A DNA stretch of 64,000 bases from positions 3,720,001-3,784,000 of the forward strand of contig NZ_REFU01000001.1 of assembly GCF_003688915.1 (NCBI RefSeq), read 5' to 3'. Position numbers and translations under genes: made by a program. The notes below the pieces were generated by a model that did no database searches, was not told where the DNA came from, and was given only the letters and a program-made list of their open reading frames with translations. Positions 1 through 9,369 of the stretch are shown piece after piece (the stretch's first letter is position 1; each line of letters opens with the position of its first letter). The DNA comes from Rhodococcus sp. SBT000017 (GTDB taxonomy: Bacteria > Actinomycetota > Actinomycetes > Mycobacteriales > Mycobacteriaceae).

Positions 1-1
1 C

Positions 2-946
2 GTCATCGCCGCACAGCGGATGGACCGCACGTTCCTGCCGCCGGCCGACGCGTCGCCGTTGGCACCGAGCCGACCGGACCGTCCGGCCACCGAGATTCCG
101 GCGGCCGATTACGACGTGGTGGTGTTCGAGAATCGCTTCCCGTCTCTGTCCGAAACCGCAGCGCAGCAATCACTTCCGACCGAGGTGGACGGAGAGTCGC
201 TGTGGCCGCTGGCACCGGGCACCGGGCGATGCGAGGTGATCTGCTTCGCCAGTGACCCCGATGCGTCCTTCGTGTCGCTGGAGCTCTCTCGTGTCCGCAC
301 CATCATCGATGTCTGGGCCGATCGCACCACTGCCCTGTCCGCCATCCCCGACGTTGCGCAGGTCTTCTGCTTCGAGAACCGCGGTAAGGAAATCGGCGTC
401 ACCCTGACCCACCCGCACGGTCAGATCTACGCCTACCCCTACCTCCCGCCGCGTACCGATGCGCTGATACGACAGTCGCGCAGACACTTCGAGCGAACGG
501 GCCGAGTGTTGCTGGCCGACGTCCTCGCTGCCGAACTCCGCTCGGGTCGACGGATCGTCGTCGACACCGAACACTGGGTTGCGTACGTGCCTGCAGCATC
601 ACGCTGGCCGGTCGAGGTGCATCTCGCTCCTCGCCGCGACGTGGCGGACCTCGCCGAGTTGAACGGTGTCGAGCGGGACGAGCTGGCAGTGGTCTACCGA
701 GATCTGCTGCGCGGAGTCGACGCGTTCTTCGAGGGCGTCGACGAGGTGCCGTACATCGCTGCCTGGCATCAGGCGCCCGTCGGAGTCGATCGTGAACTGG
801 GACGCCTGCATCTGCAACTGTTTTCGATGATGCGCTCACCCGGTCGGATGAAGTTCTTGGCCGGTTCGGAATCTGCGATGGGAGCCTGGATCAACGACAC
901 CACTCCCGAGCGGATCGCAGACCGGTTGCGCGAGGTACTGGCGTGA
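2..946 (+). CDS. galT: Galactose-1-phosphate uridylyltransferase (5' end outside window)
   Basis: Leloir-pathway enzyme that exchanges UMP between UDP-glucose and galactose-1-phosphate in the cytoplasm. The visible 314 residues open in mid-protein: the frame is open to the window edge, and residues before the first Met (VIAAQRMDRTFLPP) match the conserved GalT N-terminal region, so the true start lies upstream. The nucleophile motif HPHGQ is at nt 412-426 (THPHGQIYAYPY) and a second conserved segment, VEVHLAPRR, follows. The stop overlaps the galK start in a GTGA, so the two genes are translationally coupled. The family call is firm; only the missing N-terminus is uncertain. Confidence 0.95.
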   Translation, partial: VIAAQRMDRTFLPPADASPLAPSRPDRPATEIPAADYDVVVFENRFPSLSETAAQQSLPTEVDGESLWPLAPGTGRCEVICFASDPDASFVSLELSRVRTIIDVWADRTTALSAIPDVAQVFCFENRGKEIGVTLTHPHGQIYAYPYLPPRTDALIRQSRRHFERTGRVLLADVLAAELRSGRRIVVDTEHWVAYVPAASRWPVEVHLAPRRDVADLAELNGVERDELAVVYRDLLRGVDAFFEGVDEVPYIAAWHQAPVGVDRELGRLHLQLFSMMRSPGRMKFLAGSESAMGAWINDTTPERIADRLREVLA

Positions 947-2109
947 ACTGGCTCGATGTGATTGCCGAGGAGGACCTCGCAGACGGTGCAGCCGAGTTGT
1001 TCCGCAGTGCATTCGGCGGTGACCCCGACGGCGTCTGGATCGCACCGGGACGCGTCAATCTCATCGGTGAGCACATCGATTACGCAGGCGGACTCGTGTT
1101 GCCGTTCGCGCTGCCGTATGCCACCGCGGTCGCTGTGCGTCGCCGCGAGGACTCGACCATGCGGGCCGTATCGACGCACACCGACGAGTCGTGGACCGGT
1201 GAGCTCGGCGAGATCGCCCCGGGAACCCCGTCGGGCTGGGCCGCGTACGTGGCGGGTGTGTCCTGGGCACTTCAGGATCACGGCGTCGGCGGAGTCGATG
1301 TGGCCGTGCACTCCTCGGTGCCGGTGGGTTCGGGGCTGTCGAGCTCGGCAGCCCTGGAATGCTCGTTCGCCCTCGCGCTCGACGACCTCTTCGGTCTTCG
1401 GCTCGACCGAAAGGTGCTGATCGAGGCCAGTATTCGCGCCGAGAACGAGATCGCCGGCGCATCGACGGGCGGCATGGACCAGAACATTGCGATGTCGGCC
1501 GAGCCGGGACACGCGCTGCTGCTCGACTGTCTCGACGGTTCGACGCGTCAGATTCCCCTCGATCTGGCCGGGTCCGGCTCGCGGCTGCTGGTGATCGACA
1601 CCAATGCGCCGCACCGTCTTGTCGACGGTCAGTACGGAGCCCGGCGCGCTGCCCTGGAGACGGCGTACGCCGAACTGGGGGTGACGACTTTGCGCGGACT
1701 CGACCCCGAGCAGGTGACGGCGGGGCTCGACGACGAGACGCTGATCGCACGAGTTCGCCATGTCATCAGCGAGATTCGACGCGTCGAGGCGGCCGCGGCC
1801 CTCTTGGATCGCGGGGCCGCAGGAGCAGAGCTCGGTGAGTTGATGACCGCGTCGCACCTGTCGTTGCGAGACGACTACGAGGTCAGCTCACCTGAACTCG
1901 ACAGCGCTGTCGACTCGGCTCTGCGGGCAGGCGCATACGGAGCGCGGATGACCGGCGGCGGTTTCGGCGGCTCTGCCATCGCTCTGGTGCCGTCGGATCT
2001 CGTCGAGGCAGTAGCAGACGACATCGCCTCCAGTGCAGCGCGATCCGGGTTGCCGGAACCCACCTTCCTCACCGCCGAGCCTGCCGGCTCCGCACATCGA
2101 TTCTTCTAA
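943..2109 (+). CDS. galK: Galactokinase
   Basis: Phosphorylates galactose at C1 with ATP, feeding galT just upstream (4-nt overlap). At 388 residues it has normal family length. All three GHMP-kinase signatures are visible: the galactokinase signature GRVNLIGEHIDYAGG near residues 31-45, the ATP-binding loop PVGSGLSSSAALE near residues 127-139, and the C-terminal glycine motif GGGFGGSAIALV near residues 338-349. The GTG start is set by the overlap with galT. The gene is followed after 21 nt by a sugar ABC-transporter ATPase, suggesting a galactose-utilisation transcription unit. Confidence 0.95.
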   Translation: MNWLDVIAEEDLADGAAELFRSAFGGDPDGVWIAPGRVNLIGEHIDYAGGLVLPFALPYATAVAVRRREDSTMRAVSTHTDESWTGELGEIAPGTPSGWAAYVAGVSWALQDHGVGGVDVAVHSSVPVGSGLSSSAALECSFALALDDLFGLRLDRKVLIEASIRAENEIAGASTGGMDQNIAMSAEPGHALLLDCLDGSTRQIPLDLAGSGSRLLVIDTNAPHRLVDGQYGARRAALETAYAELGVTTLRGLDPEQVTAGLDDETLIARVRHVISEIRRVEAAAALLDRGAAGAELGELMTASHLSLRDDYEVSSPELDSAVDSALRAGAYGARMTGGGFGGSAIALVPSDLVEAVADDIASSAARSGLPEPTFLTAEPAGSAHRFF

Positions 2110-2130
2110 CCCATACAAAGGAGCACTCCC

Positions 2131-3222
2131 ATGGCACAGGTCACGTACGAAGGAGCCACCAAGCTCTACCCGGGATCGGACGTCGCGGCAGTCGAATCGT
2201 TGGACCTCGCCATCGAGGACGGCGAATTCCTGGTACTCGTCGGGCCTTCCGGCTGCGGCAAGTCCACCTCGCTGCGGATGCTCGCCGGTCTCGAGGACGT
2301 CGACTACGGTGCCATCAAGATCGGCGACCGGGATGTCACCTCACTGGCACCCAAGGAACGCGACATCGCGATGGTGTTTCAGAACTACGCGCTGTACCCG
2401 CACATGACCGTCGCCAAGAACATGGGCTTCGCACTGCAGATCTCCGGAATGGACAAGGCCGAGGTGGGCCGACGCGTCGAGGAGGCCGCGAAGATCCTGG
2501 ACCTCACCGACTATCTGGGCCGTAAACCCAAGGCGCTCTCCGGAGGTCAGCGTCAGCGCGTGGCGATGGGACGCGCCATCGTGCGGAACCCGCAGGTGTT
2601 CCTCATGGACGAGCCACTGTCCAACCTCGATGCCAAGCTCCGCGTGCAGACTCGCACGCAGATCTCGCTGCTCCAACGCAGGCTCGGCACCACCACCGTC
2701 TACGTCACCCACGACCAGGTGGAGGCCATGACGATGGGGGATCGCGTGGCGATCATGAAAGCCGGTGTGCTGCAGCAGTGCGCGAGCCCCAAGGATCTGT
2801 ACGAGCGCCCGGTCAACGCCTTCGTCGCAGGCTTCATCGGCTCACCGGCCATGAACCTGTTCGATGTTGACGTCGTGGCAGGCAATGCGAAACTCGGATC
2901 GCTGTCGGTGCCCATCGAGCGTTCGATCGCCGACCGCATCGACTGCAGCCGAGTGACGATGGGCGTGCGACCGGAAGCGTGGACGCTCTCCGATTCCGGT
3001 ACGGACATCGTCGTCGACGTCGTCGAGGAACTCGGTGCGGACGCCTACATCTACGGCCACACCGCCGAGGACGCGTCGAATCTGGGAACCGTCGGGGCGC
3101 AGATCATCGCTCGTATTCCTGATATCGCGACTCCGTCGCAGGGCGATGTCATCCGAATCGCCCCGCGCGCCGAGACCGTGCACTACTTCTCGACCACGAC
3201 GGGATTGAACCTGCGCCCCTGA
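2131..3222 (+). CDS. Carbohydrate ABC transporter ATP-binding protein (UgpC/MsmK/SugC type)
   Basis: Cytoplasmic ATPase subunit of a CUT1-type sugar importer, 363 residues. Walker A GPSGCGKST is near residue 38, the ABC signature LSGGQRQRVAMGRA near residue 136, Walker B and D-loop VFLMDEPLSNLDAK follow, and the H-loop is VYVTHDQ. The C-terminal third (from about residue 240) is the regulatory TOBE-type domain found in MalK/UgpC relatives. An AAGGAG ribosome-binding site precedes the ATG. No permease or binding-protein genes are adjacent here, so it may be a shared ATPase serving several importers, as known for MsmX/MsiK-type proteins; substrate is not determinable. Position directly after galTK suggests but does not prove galactoside uptake. 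Confidence 0.9.
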   Translation: MAQVTYEGATKLYPGSDVAAVESLDLAIEDGEFLVLVGPSGCGKSTSLRMLAGLEDVDYGAIKIGDRDVTSLAPKERDIAMVFQNYALYPHMTVAKNMGFALQISGMDKAEVGRRVEEAAKILDLTDYLGRKPKALSGGQRQRVAMGRAIVRNPQVFLMDEPLSNLDAKLRVQTRTQISLLQRRLGTTTVYVTHDQVEAMTMGDRVAIMKAGVLQQCASPKDLYERPVNAFVAGFIGSPAMNLFDVDVVAGNAKLGSLSVPIERSIADRIDCSRVTMGVRPEAWTLSDSGTDIVVDVVEELGADAYIYGHTAEDASNLGTVGAQIIARIPDIATPSQGDVIRIAPRAETVHYFSTTTGLNLRP

Positions 3223-3229
3223 GATTCGG

Positions 3230-3880
3230 TCAGCTACGGACCTGCGCCGCGGCGAACTGGGCACCCTCGGTGGTGGACCCGTTGGTCCCGTACTGAACGT
3301 GCGCGAAAGCGTTGAAACCGCCGATCTGGCACACCGGATCGCCGAAGTTGCAGAAGCTCCGGGTGCGCGGGCCGTACGTGGCGCTGGCCGTCTCGATCTT
3401 GCTGCCGCGGAGCCCGAGCGGGTTGCCGAACACCACTACTGCGTCGATGCGATCGGCGAGATCGGCCGGAATGACTGCTCCGGTGATGCTGCTGGTGGTT
3501 CGCACGCCGACAGCGTTGGTCACCACCGTGGCCCCTTGCGAGTAGCCCGCGATCACGAACGTCGTCGACGGGCACGACGCTGCGACGGACGTGAGGTGTG
3601 CGACGAGGTCACGTGATCCCGGGCCGGCGCTGGCCTGAGTGAAGTCGGCCGCGTAGTTCACCGCGTACGTACTGACCGAGCGGTCCGACAGCTCCGACTT
3701 CAGCCGATCGACGAACGGCCTGCCGGTGATACCGAGGCCGGGGAATTCCCCGGTTCCGCGGGCGAACGACACGTCGACGTCCGAGCAGGGGGCAGCGTTC
3801 GCGACACCGGAAGGTTGTGCCACGAAGAACGCGGAAACAGCCAGTGCTGCAATTGAATAAGAGGCCAGACGCTTGTTCAT
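3230..3880 (-). CDS. Secreted cutinase-family serine esterase
   Basis: Cutinase-like alpha/beta hydrolase of 216 residues. An N-terminal signal peptide (basic MNKR, hydrophobic core, AVANA-like cleavage region before APCSD) directs export. The catalytic triad is visible: Ser114 in GYSQG, Asp181 in NFGDPVC and His194 in FAHVQYG. Cys32, 103, 177 and 184 can form the two disulfides typical of the family. Mycobacterial relatives (Culp proteins) hydrolyse esters and lipids outside the cell; the substrate here is unknown. It is convergent with the ABC ATPase (7 nt between stops) and divergent from the secreted protein at 4066. Confidence 0.92.
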   Translation of the reverse strand: MNKRLASYSIAALAVSAFFVAQPSGVANAAPCSDVDVSFARGTGEFPGLGITGRPFVDRLKSELSDRSVSTYAVNYAADFTQASAGPGSRDLVAHLTSVAASCPSTTFVIAGYSQGATVVTNAVGVRTTSSITGAVIPADLADRIDAVVVFGNPLGLRGSKIETASATYGPRTRSFCNFGDPVCQIGGFNAFAHVQYGTNGSTTEGAQFAAAQVRS

Positions 3881-4065
3881 GGAACTACTCCTCGGTCGGT
3901 GACTGTGCAGGTCGAACCATAGCCGTGTCGTACCGACAGGTACGAGATTTCTGTCCGATGCGATCTCCCCAACTCTCGCTTCTCAACGCCTGTTGCGCTA
4001 GTCTCCTCGGCGGGGTGAGTCCGATCTGCACCGATTGCGGATCCATATTTTCCGGGGGATACGAA

Positions 4066-5190
4066 GTGTCGAAGAAGTGGTTGCGCGGCGTCGTGGTGTC
4101 TGCGGTGGCGGTCGCGTTGTGTCCGATTGCCACGGCCTCGGCGGATCCTGCGCCGAGCCCGGCACCCGCGACCATCATGGGGTCAATCGATGACGGGCCC
4201 GGTAACTTCAGCGTCTTCCGTACCGTCGACAGCGGCCTGCGTCCCACCGCGGAGGACAACGCTGCGTGCAACGACTACTTCGGCTCCCCACGTTCGCTGA
4301 CCGTAGTCGAGCGTCTCGACGCGCGGATGTACACCTTCACCAACGACCCGTCGACGGGGTTCCTGCAGAACCCGACGGCTCAGAACGTCGGACCGATCTA
4401 CGTGTGCGACGGGCCGATCATCGACGGCCAGGCATTCCTCGACCAGTGGGGCGCACTGACGGCTCCCGGTCTGGGCGAGCTCTCGATGTACGGGCCGTGC
4501 GGTCTCGAGTTCATGATCGGCTCGCCAGGGCGCGCATCCGTCGATTGTGTTCTGCGAGTGAACCCCAACGATTCCGGGGTCGTCGACGGTGTCGCGACCA
4601 GCAACTCGATCGCCAACCCGCTTCGTCTGCCGGACGGACGCACCGGCTCGCTGTGGACCCTCTACACACTCGGTGAAGGCACTGCTCCCGTGCCGGAACC
4701 CGTCGCAGGAACCCCGCAACCGACGGGTTCGGTGAAGTACAGCGTCGGGCGCGAGGTGAACTCGGTCTCGACCGGAAGCACTCCCGCATGCCCGGGTGGC
4801 GTGCGCACCACCGAGATTCATGCCGTGTCCGTCGACGCTGCCACCGGCGCGGCATCGACCGAGCCCTCCGCGGCCGTCGCGGCCACCGCGTCGATCTGCT
4901 ACCAGAACCCGTCGTCCCCGGACTTCGGCGCATCGCTGAGCATCACGAGTTACGGCGTCGCGCCGGCGCTCACAGCCACGTCCACCGGGCAGTGCCGTCG
5001 TATGGATCTGGCCATCGAGCCGGGCACCGTGCAGCAGTCCTGTGGGTTCACCTTGCCGCCGCAGCCCGCTCTCGGCCTGACCGGTGGTCAGGTGACGCTC
5101 AACGGGCTGGTTCCGACGAACGATGCTGCAGGATCAGCCAATTCGGCGATCTGGACCACCTCGTTCCTCGGTTCCATCACACCTCGATGA
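4066..5190 (+). CDS. Secreted protein of unknown function
   Basis: Predicted 374-residue exported protein. The GTG start was chosen because it has a GGGGG-rich ribosome-binding site 8 nt upstream and begins directly with a signal peptide (MSKKWLRGVVVSAVAVAL..., cleavage near ATASADP). The frame is open further upstream but that part reads as non-coding. The mature protein is Ser/Thr/Gly/Pro rich with paired cysteines (for example NAACNDY, YVCDGP, YGPCGLE, VDCVLR, TPACPGG), suggesting a disulfide-bonded extracellular domain. No transmembrane anchor or known catalytic motif was recognised. It is followed immediately by the damaged SMP-30-like gene. Confidence 0.75.
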   Translation: MSKKWLRGVVVSAVAVALCPIATASADPAPSPAPATIMGSIDDGPGNFSVFRTVDSGLRPTAEDNAACNDYFGSPRSLTVVERLDARMYTFTNDPSTGFLQNPTAQNVGPIYVCDGPIIDGQAFLDQWGALTAPGLGELSMYGPCGLEFMIGSPGRASVDCVLRVNPNDSGVVDGVATSNSIANPLRLPDGRTGSLWTLYTLGEGTAPVPEPVAGTPQPTGSVKYSVGREVNSVSTGSTPACPGGVRTTEIHAVSVDAATGAASTEPSAAVAATASICYQNPSSPDFGASLSITSYGVAPALTATSTGQCRRMDLAIEPGTVQQSCGFTLPPQPALGLTGGQVTLNGLVPTNDAAGSANSAIWTTSFLGSITPR

Positions 5191-6283
5191 ACGGACGTCG
5201 GAGCGGCGTTCTCGTTCTGACGTCGATGGCAAGCTGCCTCTAGGGCGCGGTCGTCACCGCGCCCGGGGCGGCGGCCGAACCCCTGGACGGTGCCCTCGAC
5301 TATGGGCAGACCAGGGATATCGCTGTGGTTCCGCTGCCCGGCAACCCGAAGGACTGGCCGTCGATCCCGAGGACGGCAGCATCTGGTCGGGGTCCAACCG
5401 TCCCAATTCGGCTGCGGACGTCTGGCATTGGGCCGCCGACAGTAGCCTGCTCGCGACGTATTCCCTCGCGGATCACGTACCCGCCCAGCACGGCGTCAAC
5501 GGCATTGCGCTCGACGGCGACGGTCGGGTCTACGCCCTCGACTACTCGGGGGCGCGGGCAGTGCGCATCGATCCGGCGACCGGAACGCAGACGGTCTACG
5601 CGACATTCGCCGACCTCCCCAACTGTGCTGGGACCGCAGGCAATCCGTGCGAGCCTTCGCCCGTCGATCGACCGGCCTGGCCCAACTGGGCAACATTCGC
5701 GCCCGACGGAACCATGTACGTCAGCGACCTGAATCAGGCCACCATCTGGAAGGTGCCTTCCGGCGGTGGGGCAGCCGAGATCTGGTACCAAAATGCGGAA
5801 TTCGCCTCGATCCACGGTGTCAACGGCAAGCAGTTCGACGCTGCCGGACGGCTCAATTTCGTGGTGACCATGTCGCTGGTGCCGCGAGTCGAATCGTTCG
5901 GTCGTGTTGTCGTCCATCGACTTTCGGCGACTCCCGGCGGTACGCCAGGTGCTCTCGAGGCTGTGGCGGTCGCGAGTCAGGGTGACGGTTCGGCCATCGG
6001 GTCCAGCGGGCGCATCTACCTGCCGATTGCGAATCCGCTGTACAACGCCGTCGAGGTGGTCGACCCCGACACCCGTTCGGTGGTGGCGTCGCTCCCCACG
6101 CCCGTCGAGAGCATCACTCGGTCCATCCCGTACTCGACGCCCGCATCGGTCGCATTCCGCGGGACGTCGCTGATCGTATCCAACCACGGACTGCTCGCCA
6201 TCGACCCACATCAATGGGCGATCCTCGAACTCGGTGTCGGAGAGACAGGATTACCGCTGCACTATCCGGTGGGAGTTGCCTGA
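5187..6283 (+). pseudogene. SMP-30/NHL-like secreted beta-propeller protein, broken
   Basis: Remnant or damaged gene for a secreted SMP-30/gluconolactonase-like propeller. The ATG at 5187 opens a good signal peptide (MNGRRSGVLVLTSMASCL), but a TAG at 5241-5243 interrupts it. The continuation after the stop, GAVVTAPGAAAEPLDG, is what one expects at a signal-peptidase site. A second lesion, a one-base shift near 5340-5350, moves the reading into another frame, where about 310 codons (EGLAVDPEDGSIWSGSNRP ... LHYPVGVA) run to the stop at 6283 with typical propeller phrases (LDGDGRVYALDY, FAPDGTMYVSDL). Either a recent pseudogene or two sequencing errors. Confidence 0.75.
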
Positions 6284-6346
6284 GGTCCCTCGGTCGGGTC
6301 GCTGGAGCAGGGCCGCTCGAATGCCGAGGAATGTTACCGTCGCCCG

Positions 6347-7729
6347 GTGAATCTCACTCGTAGCGAACGCTGGAAGCTGAGTGCTCTTGTTCTGGCCATG
6401 GTTGTCGGCGCAGTGTTCGTCGCTGTTCGGGTCGCGACAAACGAGCGGGAGACCGTGGACGCCCGACAGTCCGAATCGGTTGTCGAATCGTCACTGGATT
6501 CGCCTCCGGAGCTCGCATGGACTGCCGACGTGCGGGCCTTGAGCGACAACGAAGGCGATGTGTTGCTCTCGATGCCAAGCCTGCTCGATCAGTACTACGG
6601 GTACAGCGGACTTCTCGACGCCGGAACTGTGCTCATCGCTGCCACCGGCTATCCGCTTCCGGCTGTAGATCTGTCGAGCGGTGCCGAGGTCGGTGCGGTC
6701 ACGCTCGTCGGTGTCGATCCCGATGACGGAGCGCCACTGTGGCAGACGCCCATTGGACGGGTGAGTCAGTGTGCGCCGGAACTGGAATCGGTGTTGCTCG
6801 CGTGCTGGGGTGATCGGCGCGTGGTGTCCATCGACACGTCCGACGGGGCGCTGGTCGCGGACGTCGGAACGGATTTCGATGTGAACGGTGCACGAATCGT
6901 GGACCAGACCGTCTTCGTCTCTGGGAATCTGGACGGAACGCCGGTGCTGACGAAAGGTACTCCGGCGGCCGTCGAGTCCGACTTCCGCCGCACGTTCGAG
7001 CGGTCCGGCGACTTCTCCTCGGTGTATGTCACGCCGGATCGAAAGTCGGTGATGTTGACGTCCAGGGGTGACGGCACCCCGCAATACATCTACACGATCT
7101 TCGATCTCGACAGTGGCGCAGAGGTATTTGCCTACGAGGGTGACTCGGTCCGGAGCGTCGGGAACGGCTTGTGGCTGTCGAGTGTCGGCAGCGAATCGGG
7201 AACTGTGGGTACCCAAAACCTCTTGGCGGCAGACGGTTCGACCATCCGGGCAATTCCTCGGCCATCGTACGGAGCATCGATGTATCCGAGCAACCCACGG
7301 AATCCGCCGCCGATGTTCCTCGGTGACGGTGCCTACGACCCCGATACCGGCGACGAGCTCTGGCGCAATCCAGCCGTGGTGCAGTCGGAGTTCAGCGGGA
7401 CACAGTCGGCCCTGGTTGCAGTGGTCGACCGCGTCGTCATCGTCACCGATCCGGAGGCGAAGACGCTCACCGGTCTCGACATCGACGACGGCGCCGAGCG
7501 ATGGGTGACGCCGTGGGAGGACGCATATTGGGTGCGCAGTGGACTGACCGACGGGAAGAACTTCGTCTTCGGCGACTATCAGGGCACGCATTCCATCGAC
7601 GCCCGCACCGGTGAGATCGGATGGTCGATTCCGCAACCCGAAGGTGTGGATCCGCGGAACATGGTCGTGGCCTCGGCTGCGGGACACATGACCCGATCGT
7701 GGGGCGATCAATTCACCGTGTACCGCTGA
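6347..7729 (+). CDS. Membrane-anchored PQQ-like beta-propeller protein
   Basis: Predicted 460-residue protein with one N-terminal transmembrane segment (about residues 9-28, LSALVLAMVVGAVFVAVRV) and a large outward domain. The domain contains repeated blades of the kind seen in BamB/PQQ-binding proteins (LVGVDPDDGAPLWQTPIG, VVSIDTSDGALVADV, LTGLDIDDGAERWVTPW). No enzymatic residues are evident; such domains usually serve as scaffolds. It is a distant paralogue of the lipoprotein at 35859-37253: both share the order of blades and an unusual central segment (TPVLTKGTPAA here, RPTVSRGTADA there). GTG start directly preceding the transmembrane helix. Confidence 0.7.
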   Translation: MNLTRSERWKLSALVLAMVVGAVFVAVRVATNERETVDARQSESVVESSLDSPPELAWTADVRALSDNEGDVLLSMPSLLDQYYGYSGLLDAGTVLIAATGYPLPAVDLSSGAEVGAVTLVGVDPDDGAPLWQTPIGRVSQCAPELESVLLACWGDRRVVSIDTSDGALVADVGTDFDVNGARIVDQTVFVSGNLDGTPVLTKGTPAAVESDFRRTFERSGDFSSVYVTPDRKSVMLTSRGDGTPQYIYTIFDLDSGAEVFAYEGDSVRSVGNGLWLSSVGSESGTVGTQNLLAADGSTIRAIPRPSYGASMYPSNPRNPPPMFLGDGAYDPDTGDELWRNPAVVQSEFSGTQSALVAVVDRVVIVTDPEAKTLTGLDIDDGAERWVTPWEDAYWVRSGLTDGKNFVFGDYQGTHSIDARTGEIGWSIPQPEGVDPRNMVVASAAGHMTRSWGDQFTVYR

Positions 7730-7803
7730 CGGCGCGTATATTTCGGCCTCGGACCTGGATTCCAACCTCCCGTAGCCGTCAGTAATCCGAAACGGAGGCA
7801 GGT

Positions 7804-8307
7804 ATGGGCGTGAATCCTCGAGCGAGTGCTATGGAACTTGTCTTCCCTTCGCACGATCTGCGTGACGTCTGGCTGGACTGTCGCTCCGAATGGGGGCCGG
7901 GGTTCCACGAGGATGGTTTCGGGTTGACGGCCGACGATGATGTCGGGTCCGCACAGGGCTTTTCGGATTGGGTCGAGCGGCTTCGGGACGACGTCGAGTG
8001 CACGTACCGCTGGATCGTGGAGGGCGAACGAGTGTTGGGCGGCGTCGCACTCAGACACGACAGCCACGAGTTCGCCGCCCGTCTCGGGCACATCGGCTAC
8101 GGGGTTCGCCCGTCCGATCGACGTCGGGGAGTTGCATCTTGGGCAGTACGCGAGGTGCTGACGCTCGCCTCTTACATGGGCATGCCCCGGGTAACGGCGG
8201 TCTGCGAGGCGGGCAACGCGGCCTCGATAGCGACCCTGACGAGAGTCGGAGGCGAGCAAGTCGGCCTTCTGGGGTCGGCGGTTCGCTTCCGGATTCCCGT
8301 GCCGTGA
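7804..8307 (+). CDS. GNAT-family N-acetyltransferase
   Basis: Acetyl-CoA-dependent acyltransferase of 167 residues; substrate unknown. The acetyl-CoA-binding motif A is visible as IGYGVRPSDRRRGVASWAV near residues 98-116, and motif B follows as VCEAGNAASIATLTRVGGE. A purine-rich ribosome-binding site (GGAGGCAGG) precedes the ATG at 7804. The gene ends three bases before the left inverted repeat of the IS3-family element, so its terminator or downstream neighbour may have been displaced. Confidence 0.88.
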   Translation: MGVNPRASAMELVFPSHDLRDVWLDCRSEWGPGFHEDGFGLTADDDVGSAQGFSDWVERLRDDVECTYRWIVEGERVLGGVALRHDSHEFAARLGHIGYGVRPSDRRRGVASWAVREVLTLASYMGMPRVTAVCEAGNAASIATLTRVGGEQVGLLGSAVRFRIPVP

Positions 8308-8309
8308 AG

Positions 8310-8350
8310 AATCGGGTGCAGGCGACCGCGCTGACGCTCGATGTCAAGCT
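8310..8350 (+). repeat. Left terminal inverted repeat of the IS3-family element
   Basis: Matches the reverse complement of 9803-9843: AATCGGGTGCA then ACCGCGCTGAC, followed by partial identity through GCTG/TTG. It overlaps the last codons and stop of orfB, as is common in IS3 elements. Confidence 0.75.
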
Positions 8351-9369
8351 GTTTGGAGTCGGTTGTCGTTGATTCCCACGCTCGATGCGGGCCGGGGTGT
8401 GTGTGGACGAGCTCGGAACCGTTCGGGATGCCGGTCGTAGTAGGCCTGTTGGGCGCGGTCGCGGTCGGTCCACATCTGTCGCCACTTCCCGGAATGCACG
8501 TCTGCGGGTGAGAACAGTGCGATGCCGGAATGTTTGTGGTCGGTGTTGTACCAGTGGACGTAGTCGGTGAGATGCCCGCGAGCGGCATCGATGCCGGAGA
8601 AGATGCCAGGGTAGTTCGGGCGGTACTTCATGGTCCGAAATTCCGACTCGGAGAACGGATTGTCGTTACTGACGTAGGGACGGTTGTGGGTGAGCTCGAT
8701 TCCGTGTGCGGTCAAGCAAGTCTCGAGGGTGTTCGAGCGCATCGCCGGACCGGAGTCCGCGTGAACGAATGATGGTGCGCCGTAACGCTGTATGGCTTTC
8801 TCGAACATCTCGGCGGCGAGGTGGTCGCTCTCTCGTTCCTCCACACGCCACCCTGCGATCAACCGTGAGTGTATGTCGATGATCGAGTACGCCTTGAACG
8901 AGGCACCGCGCCACGGTGAGTGCAGATCGGTGATGTCCCAACTCCACACCCGACCGGGCGCGGTGGCGGTGTGGACGGGCATCCGGCGCGGGGTGCGGGT
9001 GCTCTTCTTGGTCGGTGTCTTCGGGCGACTGCGTTGGTCGAGGACCGCGGCTGCGATACGCCACCACGAGCGACGCGACGCCATCATCGACCCGTTGTCC
9101 CAGGCGGTGGCGAAGGTGTGATCGACCGAGTTGCCGGCCCGCCATCCGGTGGTGATCAACGCTTCGACCTGAACTCGATCGGTGCTGTCGATGCGATTCG
9201 GATACCGCCGATCACGTTGGTGCACAGGTTGTTCGACTGCAGGACGTGGACTGCGGCGGTAGTGCCACGTCGAGCGGGAGAGCCCCACTACCGTCAAGGC
9301 ACTGCGCACCGACCCGGCCGACGACGCCAGATCCGTGACGAGCGTGTTCTCGGTAGTCAGGAATCGGTG
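8344..9369 (-). CDS. IS3-family transposase OrfB (DDE integrase domain)
   Basis: Catalytic half of the transposase. A stand-alone GTG start at 9309 gives 321 residues, but the frame is open further upstream past the orfA stop (9357-9359), so it is probably made as an OrfAB fusion by -1 frameshifting, the usual IS3 mechanism. The DDE residues are in place: Asp in WSWDITDLH, Asp in VHADSGPAM, and Glu 35-odd residues on in FSESEFRTMKY. An HTH-like N-terminal region (LTVVGLSRSTWHYRR) precedes them. No classical A6G slippery site was seen in the overlap, so the frameshift position is uncertain. Confidence 0.85.
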   Translation of the reverse strand, partial: HRFLTTENTLVTDLASSAGSVRSALTVVGLSRSTWHYRRSPRPAVEQPVHQRDRRYPNRIDSTDRVQVEALITTGWRAGNSVDHTFATAWDNGSMMASRRSWWRIAAAVLDQRSRPKTPTKKSTRTPRRMPVHTATAPGRVWSWDITDLHSPWRGASFKAYSIIDIHSRLIAGWRVEERESDHLAAEMFEKAIQRYGAPSFVHADSGPAMRSNTLETCLTAHGIELTHNRPYVSNDNPFSESEFRTMKYRPNYPGIFSGIDAARGHLTDYVHWYNTDHKHSGIALFSPADVHSGKWRQMWTDRDRAQQAYYDRHPERFRARPHTPRPASSVGINDNRLQTA

